64,000 nucleotides of DNA, taken from Papaver somniferum. Its lineage: Eukaryota > Streptophyta > Magnoliopsida > Ranunculales > Papaveraceae. Position 1 is the first letter of the stretch. Each line of letters starts with the position of its first letter. A program made the position numbers and the translations under genes. The notes under the pieces are model-generated. The model did no database searches and was not told the origin of the DNA. It saw only the letters and a list, made by a program, of their open reading frames with translations. The stretch lies in NCBI RefSeq assembly GCF_003573695.1, contig NC_039358.1:238952741-239016740 (forward strand), written 5' to 3'. This document shows positions 34,896 through 45,554 of the stretch, in pieces.

Positions 34896-35350
34896 GGGTT
34901 TGTTTGGCAGCTTGGGTACGAAATACATTGTCCGGGTTAGAGAATTCCTTGGTTTATCCAAAACTATTATGACAATGGTTATTTTAAATGATGTTTGTTT
35001 TCCATTGTGGTTTAGTGTAGTATGTTGTTTGTCAAAAAACTTGTATACAAGCTAAATTAATTAATTGAAAAAGAAATAAAAAACTATACCATATAATTAT
35101 CTAGTTTTGAGCATACAAAATGTTTAAATAAAAAAAATAGTTATAAAAGTAACCGTCTAACCCAGGAAAGGATTAAGGTATTCCAGGTTTTACATGGAAT
35201 TCAAAACCCTACCTTTTTAGCCTCTTAAAATTTAGGTAGGATACACTATCCTTATCTTGACATGGAATAAGCACGCACACAAACACAATATACAGTTATC
35301 TAAGGGATAACTCAACCTAGGTTAGGATATCAAGGCTACCAAACACGACC
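34896..35350. mobile_element. Tourist-like (PIF/Harbinger) MITE inside the right LTR of copia 3
   Basis: A 455-bp insertion starts GGGTTTGTTTGGCAGC and ends with the reverse complement of GGTCGTGTTTGGTAGC. It is flanked by TTA on both sides (34,893-34,895 and 35,351-35,353). The left LTR, at 31,811-31,816, has the uninterrupted site (ATTTAACC). The 3-bp TTA duplication and the G-rich terminal repeat fit Tourist/PIF. It is non-coding and younger than the copia it sits in. Confidence 0.87.
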
Positions 35351-35587
35351 TTAACCTAACTAGGCCACTGCTAGTTAGCTCCCTTAAATGGTTAAGGGGA
35401 TACACCTGTTGTTGGACCATAAGTTGTGAACCGGCCCAACAGACAACAATCTAGAAATACGTTCTTGATTAATTAACAGAAATAACGAAAGAAGGATGTC
35501 TAGGAGGCACAAGCCCCAAACATAACATGCTCCATTTTATTACATGAAAAACACATAAAGGGTGGCCGTTAATCCCATTAAAGCTTT

Positions 35588-36194
35588 TTACTGTTTAGCC
35601 TTGTTGTCAAGTACATATTTGACAATCGACTTTGCCATGCCCCACATAGAATCAACAGTGATAAGACGAGCATTTGCTTCGAAATTCTTGTCATCAAGAT
35701 CAATCTGGACAGTTGACCTAAAGATGCAAGAATTTTTGTCCTTTGGTAAAATTTCATACGTGACTTTGTACAAAGAAAATCCAAGATCAAGATATCCATT
35801 TTGAATCTGTTGAAGCTGTTTCACCCTTCTTCGATTATCGATTGTTACAAATTTTTCTCTCCATTCATGTGGCCCTGGTATTCCTGCTTCAATCCCACAG
35901 ACATCAAGATTTGTCAAGCCAATATATTTTGAAGGAGGGAAAGAGAAGTAGAAGTACTAATTAATTAAAGCAGATATAGCGTACCTTGAGCCATGACGAT
36001 ATGTAAGATAGTTCCCTGACCTCCATCACCTTCGACATAATCGATTTTCTCGAAAACACCGGGTTGGAGTGTGATGATGAGCTTAGGAAGATCCTTTGAA
36101 CCGTAAACAGCCCAAATCTCATCGACTTTGCCATGCCCCACATGGAGTGTGATGCTCCTACGACATCCATCTCGTTAGTTACGTGGCCGCGCAT
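35588..36194 (-). pseudogene. PR10/Bet v 1, norcoclaurine synthase-like, copy 2, broken by a templated insertion
   Basis: Same structure as copies 1 and 3: exon 1 36,194-35,985 and exon 2 35,883-35,588, with the same phase-1 splice sites. Exon 2 is complete (EWREKFVTIDNRRR, GYLDLGFSLYKVTYEIL, SCIFRST, MWGMAKSIVKYVLDNKAKQ). Exon 1 starts MRGHVTNEMDVVGAS but is 23 nt longer than normal. Three bases (GCC on the plus strand) are replaced by 26 (36,125-36,150), which shifts the frame so no PR10 fold can be made from the ATG. The inserted bases copy 21-22 nt of the gene's own exon 2 followed by about 11 nt of its exon 1. The promoter with TATA box remains (36,310-36,317), so it may still be transcribed. 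Confidence 0.88.
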
Positions 36195-37131
36195 TTTCCC
36201 CAAAGTATATATGATTGTAGGTAATTTATCACTGTTTAGCAAATATGTTAAGGATTTTTCCGATCTTGCTGATTTGGAGTGTGAATGTTTTAGGCTGCAA
36301 TTGTGCTTCTTTTATAGTTGTTCAACACCTTTAAAAGCTTTTCCTAGTAACTTCGATGTTGATACTGGGAAGACCTGTCAATTGTCATTCTTGCCACTAT
36401 TGACCTACTATTTGTCCTTAACCGTGTATAGAGAGATGATAAGATTCCAAATGTGAATATGGTTTAGGTCCAAATAGTGTTAAGTAATTCAGATAGGCGG
36501 TAAAGTCTTAATTTTGGGTGACAATTCATTTTTCTTGTATTTTACGAAACTTCTATTTCGTGGCTGCTGGTGACATATTTTAAATTGCAAGTGGCAATGG
36601 GGAGTTGTTGAGTTTGTCTATCAGATGATTAAGGTGAGATTTACAGCACGTTATAAGATACATGTAACATAATTAAGTTCTTTAATCTCAGAAAAACCTT
36701 CCACCTTTTCGACTTGATTAAATCGAAAACAACTTGGCAAGGTATATCTAAACACCTTCGCTTGCCTGTAGATCAACCACGCTGGAGTCTTTACGCACAA
36801 CACTAACGTACAGATTGTAGATCTATATGTTACCGTTATACAAGGTCATTATGGCTCCGATACCCTTTCCAAAGTCCAGCTGCACAAAAATTTATTTTAT
36901 ATACTTGTCCCGAAAATCAACCAATTTTATACTATTATCTATCAAAAACAAAACAGAAAATAAAAAATAAAAAAATCCGTTGCTTTCAAACATCTGCAGC
37001 TAAACTTCCTGGTTATTCTAATGGAGTAGTTCATAATTCATAAACATTCAACGAACAATTTAATCATTCAAAACTACTCTCATTTTCACCAACAGACACA
37101 GAGAGATAGAGAGGGGGGGAGAACTGAAAGC
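36195..37131. other. Intergenic: PR10 copy 2 promoter and esterase 5' flank
   Basis: The PR10 leader and TATA box (CTATAAAA on minus, 36,310-36,317) are followed by sequence shared with copies 1 and 3 up to about 36,590 (TTGTATTTTACG...TTTCGTGGCTGCTGGTGACAT). The remainder is the divergent upstream region of the esterase gene, with a purine-rich leader just before its ATG (GAGAGATAGAGAGGGGGGAG). No further feature was recognised. Confidence 0.5.
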
Positions 37132-38077
37132 ATGTTCTCTCTTTGGTACTCTCTTCTGCTTCTTCTTTTGGCTTACTACACTGGATCTAATCTGTCGAAT
37201 TCATCCGCAGAACTATTAGTTTCCTACAGATCGAGATCTTTCCAGGACAAGAATATATTCATTTTAGCTGGACAGAGTAACATGGCAGGTCGAGGAGGTG
37301 TTGTTAATGATGTTTGGGATGGAATAATTCCATCTGAATGTAAACCAAACCCGTCGATTATCAGATTCAATTCACATCATAGATGGGTTGAAGCACAAGA
37401 ACCATTGCACATAGATATCGATTTCAATAAGACTTGTGGTGTTGGTCCTGGTATGGTATTTGCAAATACACTTCTACAGATGATGGATTCCAGAACAACT
37501 ATTGGTTTGGTTCCCTGTGCTATTGGTGGAACACGGATTAGCGAATGGGATCGTGGAACTCGACTCTATAATATGTTGATAACACGATCTCTATTATCGC
37601 TGATGGAAGGTGGAAGGATATTGGGTGTTCTTTGGTACCAAGGGGAGAGCGATACAGTTAGTCCAACAGATGCTGAATCTTATGGAGATAACTTGAAGAA
37701 ATTTATATCGGATTTTCGCGCAGATCTTCATCTTCCCTTGCTCCCTTTCATTCAGGTATATATTGCAATTCAGGCTAATATGAGCTAACTCGGAAACCAT
37801 AGTTTGATCGGAGTTCGTCTTATTTCAGGTTGCTTTGGCATCAACAGAAGGGCCGTATAAAGGAATTGTAAGGAAAGCTCAGCTCGAGATGGATTTACCG
37901 AATGTCTGGACGGTTGATGCGGATGGACTCCCTTTGGGACCAGACGGTATACACCTCTCAACTAGAGCTCAAGTCCGTCTTGGACGGATGTTCGCGGAGG
38001 GGTATTTCACGAGGAATGCTCATCGAAAGCCTCGCATTTTCGCGTTATTAAAACAATTTTGTGGAGACAAAAAATAA
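37132..38077 (+). CDS. Carbohydrate esterase-like protein (SGNH/SASA domain), secreted
   Basis: Probable sialate-O-acetylesterase-like (SASA, DUF303) carbohydrate esterase, a plant family of the At4g34215 type thought to remove acetyl groups from sugars. Exon 1 is 37,132-37,755 and exon 2 is 37,829-38,077, with a GT-AG intron in phase 0, giving 290 residues (similar to relatives). Residues 1-18 form a hydrophobic signal peptide (MFSLWYSLLLLLLAYYTG). The nucleophile block is GQSNMAG (47-53), followed by GLVPCAIGGTRISEW, VLWYQGESD (block around 167-174) and the catalytic Asp-His in DGIHLS (247-252). All expected catalytic motifs are present and the frame is open. It lies between PR10 copies 2 and 3 on the opposite strand. 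Substrate not known. Confidence 0.87.
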
Positions 38078-38640
38078 ATTACGCAGACAGACAGTCAAAC
38101 TATTTTGGTAGGAATATGGAATAAATTATTTGAAACTACAGTGGGGTTAAACATACCGTGATTTTTAACCGAAAAGTCTCCGACAAATAATCCAGCGGTC
38201 CTCATCACCGTGTTTAGTATTGGGATGGTAGCGTGAAAAATTTGGGTCCATGCTTTACTCTGGCGATTATTTTTGGGAAAAACTGAAATAAACCTAGAGT
38301 TATTCGGATGGGAAGGCAGGCACGATGCCGGCAGTGCCATTTGATAATGAAATTTTACAAGGCTTTCCGTTTTGAGCTTCACATGCATATACGAATTGGA
38401 TTTTTGTTTGCTCTTGTTTTTGATCTAGCAGCATCACCATGTGAAACGTGAACACCATTTAATCAATCAAATAGATTTGGACAAACATTTCATTTTATAA
38501 TTATTTTTCCAAGTATTATTATAACTTGGTTGCTTGTAGGTTGTTCGATTATAATTGTTCCAAGAACACACAAGCAAAATGCAATTAGATGATTATTAGG
38601 GATACGGGCCTGAAGCCAATTCGCATTAGCAACAACAATA
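38078..38640. other. Intergenic, nothing recognised
   Basis: 3' flank of the esterase gene running toward the convergent PR10 copy 3. It is AT-rich, and the short minus-strand open frame at 38,095-38,388 has no family features. Confidence 0.45.
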
Positions 38641-38794
38641 GAAATACATTCTTGAGTATTTAACAATTAACAGGACCAAAAAAAAAGAAAGACGTTTGGA
38701 AGGGGGCACATCCCCCGAACATAACATACTCCATTTTATTACATGAAAAACAGTAAAACATCAAAAGGGTGACCATAAATCCCATGAAAGTTTT

Positions 38795-39484
38795 TTACTG
38801 CTGCTTAGCTTTGTTGTCAAGTACATATTGGACAATTGATTTTGCCATACCCCACATAGCATCAACGGTGATAAGACGAGCATTTGCTTCGAAATTCTTG
38901 TCATCAAGATCAATCTGGACAGTTGACTTAATGATGCAAGAATTCTTGTCTTTTGGTAGGATTTCATAGGTGACTTTGTACAAAGAAAACCCCATATCAA
39001 GATATCCTCCTTGAATCTGTTGAAGCTGCTTCACCCTTCTACAGTGATCAACTGTTACAAACTTTTCTCTCCATTCACGGGGCTCTGGTATTCCTATATC
39101 AAACCACAACATCAAAAAGAAATTGTCAATCAGACGGCGAATCGATGCACCTACATGAATTTTGGGTGATGATATTCATGGCAGTGACCAGAATTCAAAA
39201 TTTGAAGGAAAAAAAATATATAAATATATATATAAACTCAGGAATATGTATTTTGTAGGAGGGAAAGAGATTGTCGAAGTACTAATTTCAGGCATACCTT
39301 GAGCCATGACTATATGTAAGATAGTACCCTGTCCACCGTCACCTTCGATGTAATCAATTTTCTCAAAAACACCTGGTGCAAGGGTGATGATGAGCTTAGG
39401 AAGATCTTTGGAACCGTAGACAGCCCAAATCTCATCGGCCGATGCTCCTACGACATCCATCTCGTTCGTTACGTGCCCGCGCAT
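38795..39484 (-). CDS. PR10/Bet v 1 protein, norcoclaurine synthase-like, copy 3
   Basis: NCS-like PR10 protein, the best candidate for an active member here. Exon 1 is 39,484-39,298 and exon 2 is 39,093-38,795, with a phase-1 GT-AG intron, giving 161 residues (one extra C-terminal Gln compared with copy 1). Parts: MRGHVTNEMDVVGASADEIW, the glycine loop GDGGQG (48-53), EWREKFVTVDHCRR, GGYLDMGFSLYKVTYEIL (91-108), SCIIKST with Lys118, and YVLDNKAKQQ. Lys118 lies where I recall the catalytic Lys of Thalictrum NCS (in CVIKSS); this alignment is from memory. Copies 1 and 2 have Arg here. There is no signal peptide. A TATA-like CTATAAAT lies about 111 bases upstream, and copia 2 begins about 680 bases upstream. 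The exact substrate is unknown. Confidence 0.88.
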
Positions 39485-39594
39485 ATTGTCTGAAGTAGTT
39501 GCGATTGTGATTTATGATTGATTAGTAAGTTTGGAAGGTTTTCTCAGATCTTGCTGATTTTGATTGTGAATGTTGTAGGCTGCGGTTGTGGTTC

Positions 39595-39602
39595 ATTTAT
39601 AG
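39595..39602 (-). promoter_or_regulatory. TATA box of PR10 copy 3
   Basis: CTATAAAT on the minus strand, about 111 bases before the ATG. It sits in the same conserved leader as copies 1 and 2. Confidence 0.6.
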
Positions 39603-40163
39603 TTTTCAACGTCTTGAAAGCTTTGCCTAGAAACTCATTCAAGAGTTCGTATTTTCAATAATTAATACAAGGAATACATGTTAATTGCCATTCTTGCTAA
39701 ACATTATTGACCAACTAAAGGTCCTCAATGGTTATCCGAATATAAATGATGGTACACGGATAAAAGATTCCAAATGAGAGCATAAATATAAGGTTTAACT
39801 AGTTGAGATTGGCAAGAAAATGTTAATGTAGGTGTGCCTATTCACAGTTTCTTGTATTTTATCAAAGGGAAGCTGTTTCGTGGCAAGTGGTGACATATTT
39901 TATGTTGATGGCTAGTTCGTGGTGGGTAGCTGTTGAGTATTGTCGGCTACATGTACTAACTGGTCTATCAAAGTCAAATGTTCACTGTTCAATGAAAGTG
40001 GATTGAACATGTTGCGTCATGGTTGGTTGGAGTTTTAAAACCAATACTTTCTTTCATTTAATACAGGATGAAAATATACTCCCTTGGTTCGAGTCCTAAC
40101 GCTTGTACTTTAGGCCGGTACTACCGGATAAAAAAGAATAAAGGGTGTTTAAATTGTGTTAAA
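39603..40163. other. Upstream region of PR10 copy 3
   Basis: Non-coding. It shares TTCTTGTATTTTATC...TTTCGTGGCAAGTGGTGACATATTTTATG with the region upstream of copy 2. It ends at the TTAAA target site of copia 2. Confidence 0.5.
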
Positions 40164-43100
40164 TTTTGCAGTAGATAATAGGAAAGATAAACATGCACAT
40201 ATAGAAAGATATTAGTTTATTAGTTTTTGTGTGTTACATAGATAGTCCTTTATATACAATAGGAATAGAACCCTAACTACTATATTGGGTTGTCCATTCG
40301 CGGGCTAAAGCCCTACAACACTCCTCCTTGTGCGGTCCAATAGAACTTCATATGCAGTACTTCACATACAATGTTTCGGATGTAGGTCTTCAAATGTAGT
40401 TCTTTCCTTGATGATTATCGTGTCTAAGACAATTGCTCCATTAAAACTTTGACAAGGAAAAACTCAGTGGGACAAAACCTTGGTACAACTCTTCAACGTT
40501 CAACATACTTAATGTTTTTAGTATTGTCTCGCTAAAAACCTTGTCGAGTAACAAAATCCTTTGGGAAAAACTATTCTCGATCGAAGGGAAAAAGAGTACA
40601 ACACAACTTCAATTTCGAAGTAAAAACATGTCGACATCATATTCTTGGATCCTCCCCCTGATTACTTTCAGAGTTATTCCAGACAGTTCCTTTAGTCATT
40701 TTTTTTTCGAAACTGAATATTGGTAATGACTTAGAAAATAATCTACCATATCTCCCTTTGATTACTTTCTTTGGAGAAGAGGTTGTTGTTCCTTCATAAT
40801 CAACAACTTTTGGATTGCACTTTCATTAGCATTCCTTTTAACGTCTTTGTAGGGATAAAACAAATTTATGTCAATGGTTACCTTTAAGTACATGGTTACA
40901 TTCACTATACCATTCCAATGACGTTGCGTTGGCGCTGAGCTATATCTAGCTAACAAGTTCACTGTGGATGTTACATTTGGTCGAGTACATCATGTTAAGT
41001 ACAATAATGCGTCTATTATACTTAGATAAGGAAAGTTCATCTCACGACCCAACTTCGTCATCTTCCTTTAGACGAATTGGTCATTTAAGTACATTTGAAA
41101 CTCGGCTAATCATGGGAGTGCTAGCAGGATGCATGTCCTTGTTAAATTTCCTGACAATGGACATACGCAAACTGGTGGAATAATATACCACAAGCTCGGT
41201 CTTCTAGTTTAGAACATAGATAAGATCGATATTTCCTAGGATATTCATCTCAAGTTCAGATTTAAAATAGCTTGTAAGATCTCTTATTCCATTAAGAGTA
41301 CTCATCATGTTCATGCCGTCAACATAGATAGTTATAATTCTGAATCAGGAACTTATTTAATACGCATGGCACGAAACCTTACTTGTTTATCCCTTCCAAA
41401 TCAAATAGTCACTTAGACGGGTATACCACATACGCCTGATTGTTTAAATCAATAAGTGAGTGTTCCAGTGTAACAACAAACACGCTCCGTGGTTTAGAGT
41501 CATTCGGCTTGGGAAGCAAAAGGACATCATGCACTTTTGCAAATATCTTCTATCTCTTGATTAATTCAGAGATACGTAACAATCACACACATATGCTGCA
41601 TTTCAAGTCCTTTTGAAATTACCAAGCTAACTAAGTAGCAGAACGCCATAACGTTCATTACAAGAAAACAATTGCAGGGCTTTCTGAGAAACCTCGCGCC
41701 ACAAGGCGAGTCTTGATAATTTGATACTTCATTCTTCCCAATGTGCTCTATGACAAATAATCATGTATGTCCCATAGGCTTTACACTTGGTTGGTTAGCA
41801 CAACCACACCAAATACCTGTATATTTTCCAAAGATCTAAGTTCTACCTAGATTGCGTAGGCCAAATATGCTATTTACTTGAAATTAATCAAAATAAAGCG
41901 TGGTTCGATCTCATTGTGCTCTACTTCTGGAGCAACTATTTATAGATTATATCATTATTGCGCACGCATGATCCTTCCATTGACTCATGTGCATACTCAT
42001 AATCCGTTAGGATTTTGTTCTCTAGAATCATTTAAAACTTCGGAGCGTCCTCCATTATTGATTCATGGACATAGTCAGAGACAACCAAATGAGATGATTT
42101 CATTAATGATACAAATTAGGTTGTGCCGTACTCATCTACTTCCTTTCTAGGTGAGCATAGATCGAACCTGGTGGTCTCTCCATCTTCCTTTATGGAGCCA
42201 CGGCCTTAACTAAACTTCCACCAATTGTAGTTTCAACACCTTAGTCTATGGTGTACCCCATACTGAGGATTTCTAATCTTGCAGGAATATTTGCAGCTGG
42301 TATGTGTGATCTTGTCACTTTAGCGACATCAGTGTACATTCTGAAAATTGATTATTCTTTCTCACTTCACATTTACATTTGCGGAGTACAATAATCAATG
42401 AGACACAATGGGAACACACCACGACAATTCATGTCGTTCCCTTAGAAAATAATTTTTCTTATCTCCCCCTAACGACGGGAAGATTGTCTCATTAAAGTGA
42501 TAACCTGCAATCTAGCAGTAAGAGATCTCCTGCCAAAGGTTTTAAAATGCGGATGATTGTTGAGAGTAAATATCCAACAAAATTACTTAATCATTTTCGT
42601 GACCCATCATAGTACGATGTGGACTCGTAATGGCACATATTTAGTGCAACCAAAGATGCGTAAGAACACAAATGTCAGGCTTAAATTCAGTTACCAACTG
42701 GTACACATAAAAGGTTGACTAATATTAAGTTCTACAAAAATTAAGTAAAGATACGCGTAATATTGCATATCCCCAAAGCAATAAAAGGTAGGTTGGTACA
42801 CATAACCTTTCTTTAGACACCATCTGTAACCTTTGATGGTAGCCTCTGCGAGACCATTGGGTATAAGATGCTCTATATTGATCCTATTAAACATGCAATA
42901 TTCATCAAGTCCTTTTGATGTAAATTCTCTAGCATTAACAAGGGTGGTTAGCCTTTGCACTTTGCATTGTGTAATATGTGCTAGGAGTTTTCAAACACTA
43001 ATTTCTTGGGAACTATAACTAGTCCAAAATGTCAAAACATTCACCAGATCCATCAGTCACTTTACTGGTCCGCATTCTGCATGAATATTTTTCTAAATTT

Positions 43101-45485
43101 CACCTTGTTTTCTTTGTAATATGGAAATTTTACCATTTGCATATTAGGATGGTCTCGATCCTTTTTTACTGAAGACTTTGTAAAAATGAGTGATATGCTT
43201 TCTTACCTAAAAGCATAATGGGAAGGGGGGTTGTGCATCTAGTAATTTAGAAAACACTTATTGAGAGATATGCCGTCACTTTACATTTTGTCAATCTTTT
43301 CCCCATTTTTGTTCACTCCAATAAAGTGATATTTGTATGAGTTCTTTCAAAACAATAATCATGTCACAACCAATGTGTCTTTATGGTTATGCCCAAAGCA
43401 TATATGAGTCAGTTTCCAACATTTCATCGTCAAAGTCAATATGGATTCAATAATCCAAATATTATAGTGAATTATATTGTACTAGATTGACTCATTAGTT
43501 TCTCTAAAATATATTTCCTTCAAAATATATTAGAGATTATAAAAGAAGCAATCAATTACATTCTCATCATTTTGATGTTCCACATGATATCCATTTGCAC
43601 GGGTTATTTGGAAATTTAAAAAGGTGTGATTATCTCTTGGTACATTTAGAGATTTTGCGACGTATTTGTTCTATCTTGAAAAAATAAATGAGCAGTGTTG
43701 CGCTCGATAAGATAGGGAATTGGCCAGGCAAAGTTCTTGTTGCCATTAAAGTTGACATGAAAATTGGTTGTTACCATGATACACATACACATTACATTGT
43801 ATATACCAACACCTATGACTAGATGCATTTCCAAATATTTTATTATAACGGGAGCTAGAATTACATCTTATCTGATCCCATGTTCAATTGATACCTATAC
43901 TTTGGTGTCATTACTGCTGGGAAAAATATATATTTTTATCTCATGATATATATGTGCCTTTTTACATGCTTCATATGAGTCGGTACGTCTAACCCTCATT
44001 ACTTTGGGGTTCTTTCCATTTTCAATTTTGCTACATTTATCTTAATTTGAGAAATTTCTTTATCTCAATAGGTCAAGAGAATCTCACTACACATGTCAAC
44101 CACTTATTTTAGGTCGTGTAGAAAAGGTAGTTCTCTTATTGTCATACTTTTATATGTACAATTTCGTTAATATCATTGATGAAGTAGGGAAACGGAAATT
44201 TTCTGACTCATATAAACTTTGTGAGTTCTTCCACAAATTGGAATATATGTGTTTTATTTGAAATGTATCTTTTAAAAAATATTGACTCTTAATAGTCGAG
44301 CCAGTGGATTGCATCCCACATATCATTTCAAATTTGGGGAAATATCAAATATGCAATAATGGTGTTCAAGTACTTCTAAATCCCAAATGAATACATTGGA
44401 ATAGAGTTGGTACAACGAATTTAATAAAAGACATCATTCAACTACAGACAATATCATATTCAATAGAACAAAATAACATCAATACCAAAATTCTTAATGA
44501 TGAAGAACAACAACTAAAATTTCAATTGACCGACAATATATGGACTTATCTTAAGGGAGAAAAAAGAACTAGGCATGTTCTAAAAAAAATATTAATAAGC
44601 CCAACAAAAAGTCAAATGTGAACACACAGATTAGTCACATACCTCAATTATCGGTTCCCACGGCATATACATAAAACCGGAATGGACATAGTCGTGCACT
44701 GCCTAAAAAGAAAATGGAACAGGACATGACAGGTCAGAGTTAAAACGGACTGATTTGAGTTGGACCGGACCGGAACAGGATAGGATCGGAACAGCTGCAG
44801 CCCGGGATGGGATTTCCTCATCCTTTTTCTTTTCCTTCTCAGACTACGAAGAAAACCCAGATCGCCTCACCCTGAAAACCAATTCCGTTATTTTCCATGT
44901 AATTAGATTAATCAAAATTCACGGACCCCTAACCTCAATCCAACGGTTCCCATGACTAAAAACTAAATATTATCTTTAACGTAGTTTCCTTTCTCCTCGA
45001 TCTCCTTTCTTTCTAGAAAGCAACAGACACGGGATTCCCTTGAACGACTTCCCATTGGATTTCCAATCCACAGTGAACAAATTTACTCCTTCCCCAATTA
45101 CGAACACAATCTACATCTACGGACTGTTTATGGATTGACCTAAACTTCCATTTATCGCATGATTAATCAAAAATATCCCATAAGTTTCTCGAAAAGTTTC
45201 CTATTGAAATCAAGGTAAAATAATATTGAGGTACAGATCCAATCCCCGAGATACTTGAAAAATGGTAGCGAAGGGAAAAAATGTATGTATTTGATGGCAA
45301 CCCAAAAAAAAAAAATCAAAACCCATTACCGCAGGGTTAGAGCTCGTGCTGATAACGTTTTGCAGTAGATAATAGGGAAAGATAAACAGGCACGGAGAAA
45401 TATATTAGTTCATTAGCTTTTGTGTGTTACATAGAACCCTAACTACAATATTGGGCTGCACATCGTGGGATAAAGCCCTACAACA
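40164..45485 (-). mobile_element. Ty1/copia retrotransposon 2, decayed, same family as copia 1
   Basis: LTRs are 40,164-40,320 and 45,358-45,485 (the right one has an internal deletion of about 27 bp). Both begin TTTTGCAGTAGATAATAGG and end GCCCTACAACA. TTAAA flanks both sides (40,159-40,163; 45,486-45,490). Inside, on the minus strand, are remnants of RNase H (40,962-40,762, NLLARYSSAPTQRHWNG) and integrase (42,960-42,691, NAREFTSKGLDEYCMFNRIN, NGLAEATIKGYRWCL). Gag and protease are not readable. Sequence runs parallel to copia 1 over most of its length, with many small differences. Confidence 0.85.
42691..42960 (-). pseudogene. copia 2 integrase remnant
   Basis: The copia integrase core segment, nearly the same as in copia 1 (MQRLTTLVNAREFTSKGLDE, YCMFNRINIEHLIPNGLAEA). 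It runs into stops after the tryptophan-rich part. Confidence 0.8.
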
Positions 45486-45554
45486 TTAAATTATTAAATC
45501 ACTCGTAAACTTAATAATTCTAATCGTCTAAAATAAATACAAAAACCCAAACCA

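Larger units (their letters stand above)
31187..35441 (-). mobile_element. Ty1/copia retrotransposon 3 (TNT1/Tork-like), young, lacking reverse transcriptase
   Basis: Both LTRs are 715 bp (31,187-31,901; 34,269-35,441 once a 455-bp MITE and its 3-bp duplication are removed). They start TGTTGG and end CCCAACA. GACAA flanks the element on both sides (31,182-31,186; 35,442-35,446). The primer site reads TGGTATCAGAGC on the minus strand (initiator tRNA-Met) and the purine tract is GTGAGGGGAGA. LTRs are nearly identical by eye except near their first 40 bases, so it is a recent insertion. The internal part is only 2.37 kb: gag, protease, integrase and the first few residues of reverse transcriptase. 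Confidence 0.92.

Noticed and set aside
40086..40098. TTGGTTCGAGTCC, resembling a tRNA T arm
   Set aside because: No acceptor stem, D arm or anticodon arm can be built around it.
24308..45485. Copia 1 and copia 2 as two copies of one large tandem duplication with PR10
   Set aside because: Their positions relative to the PR10 genes differ and their flanking target sites differ (TTAAA at copia 2), so they inserted separately.
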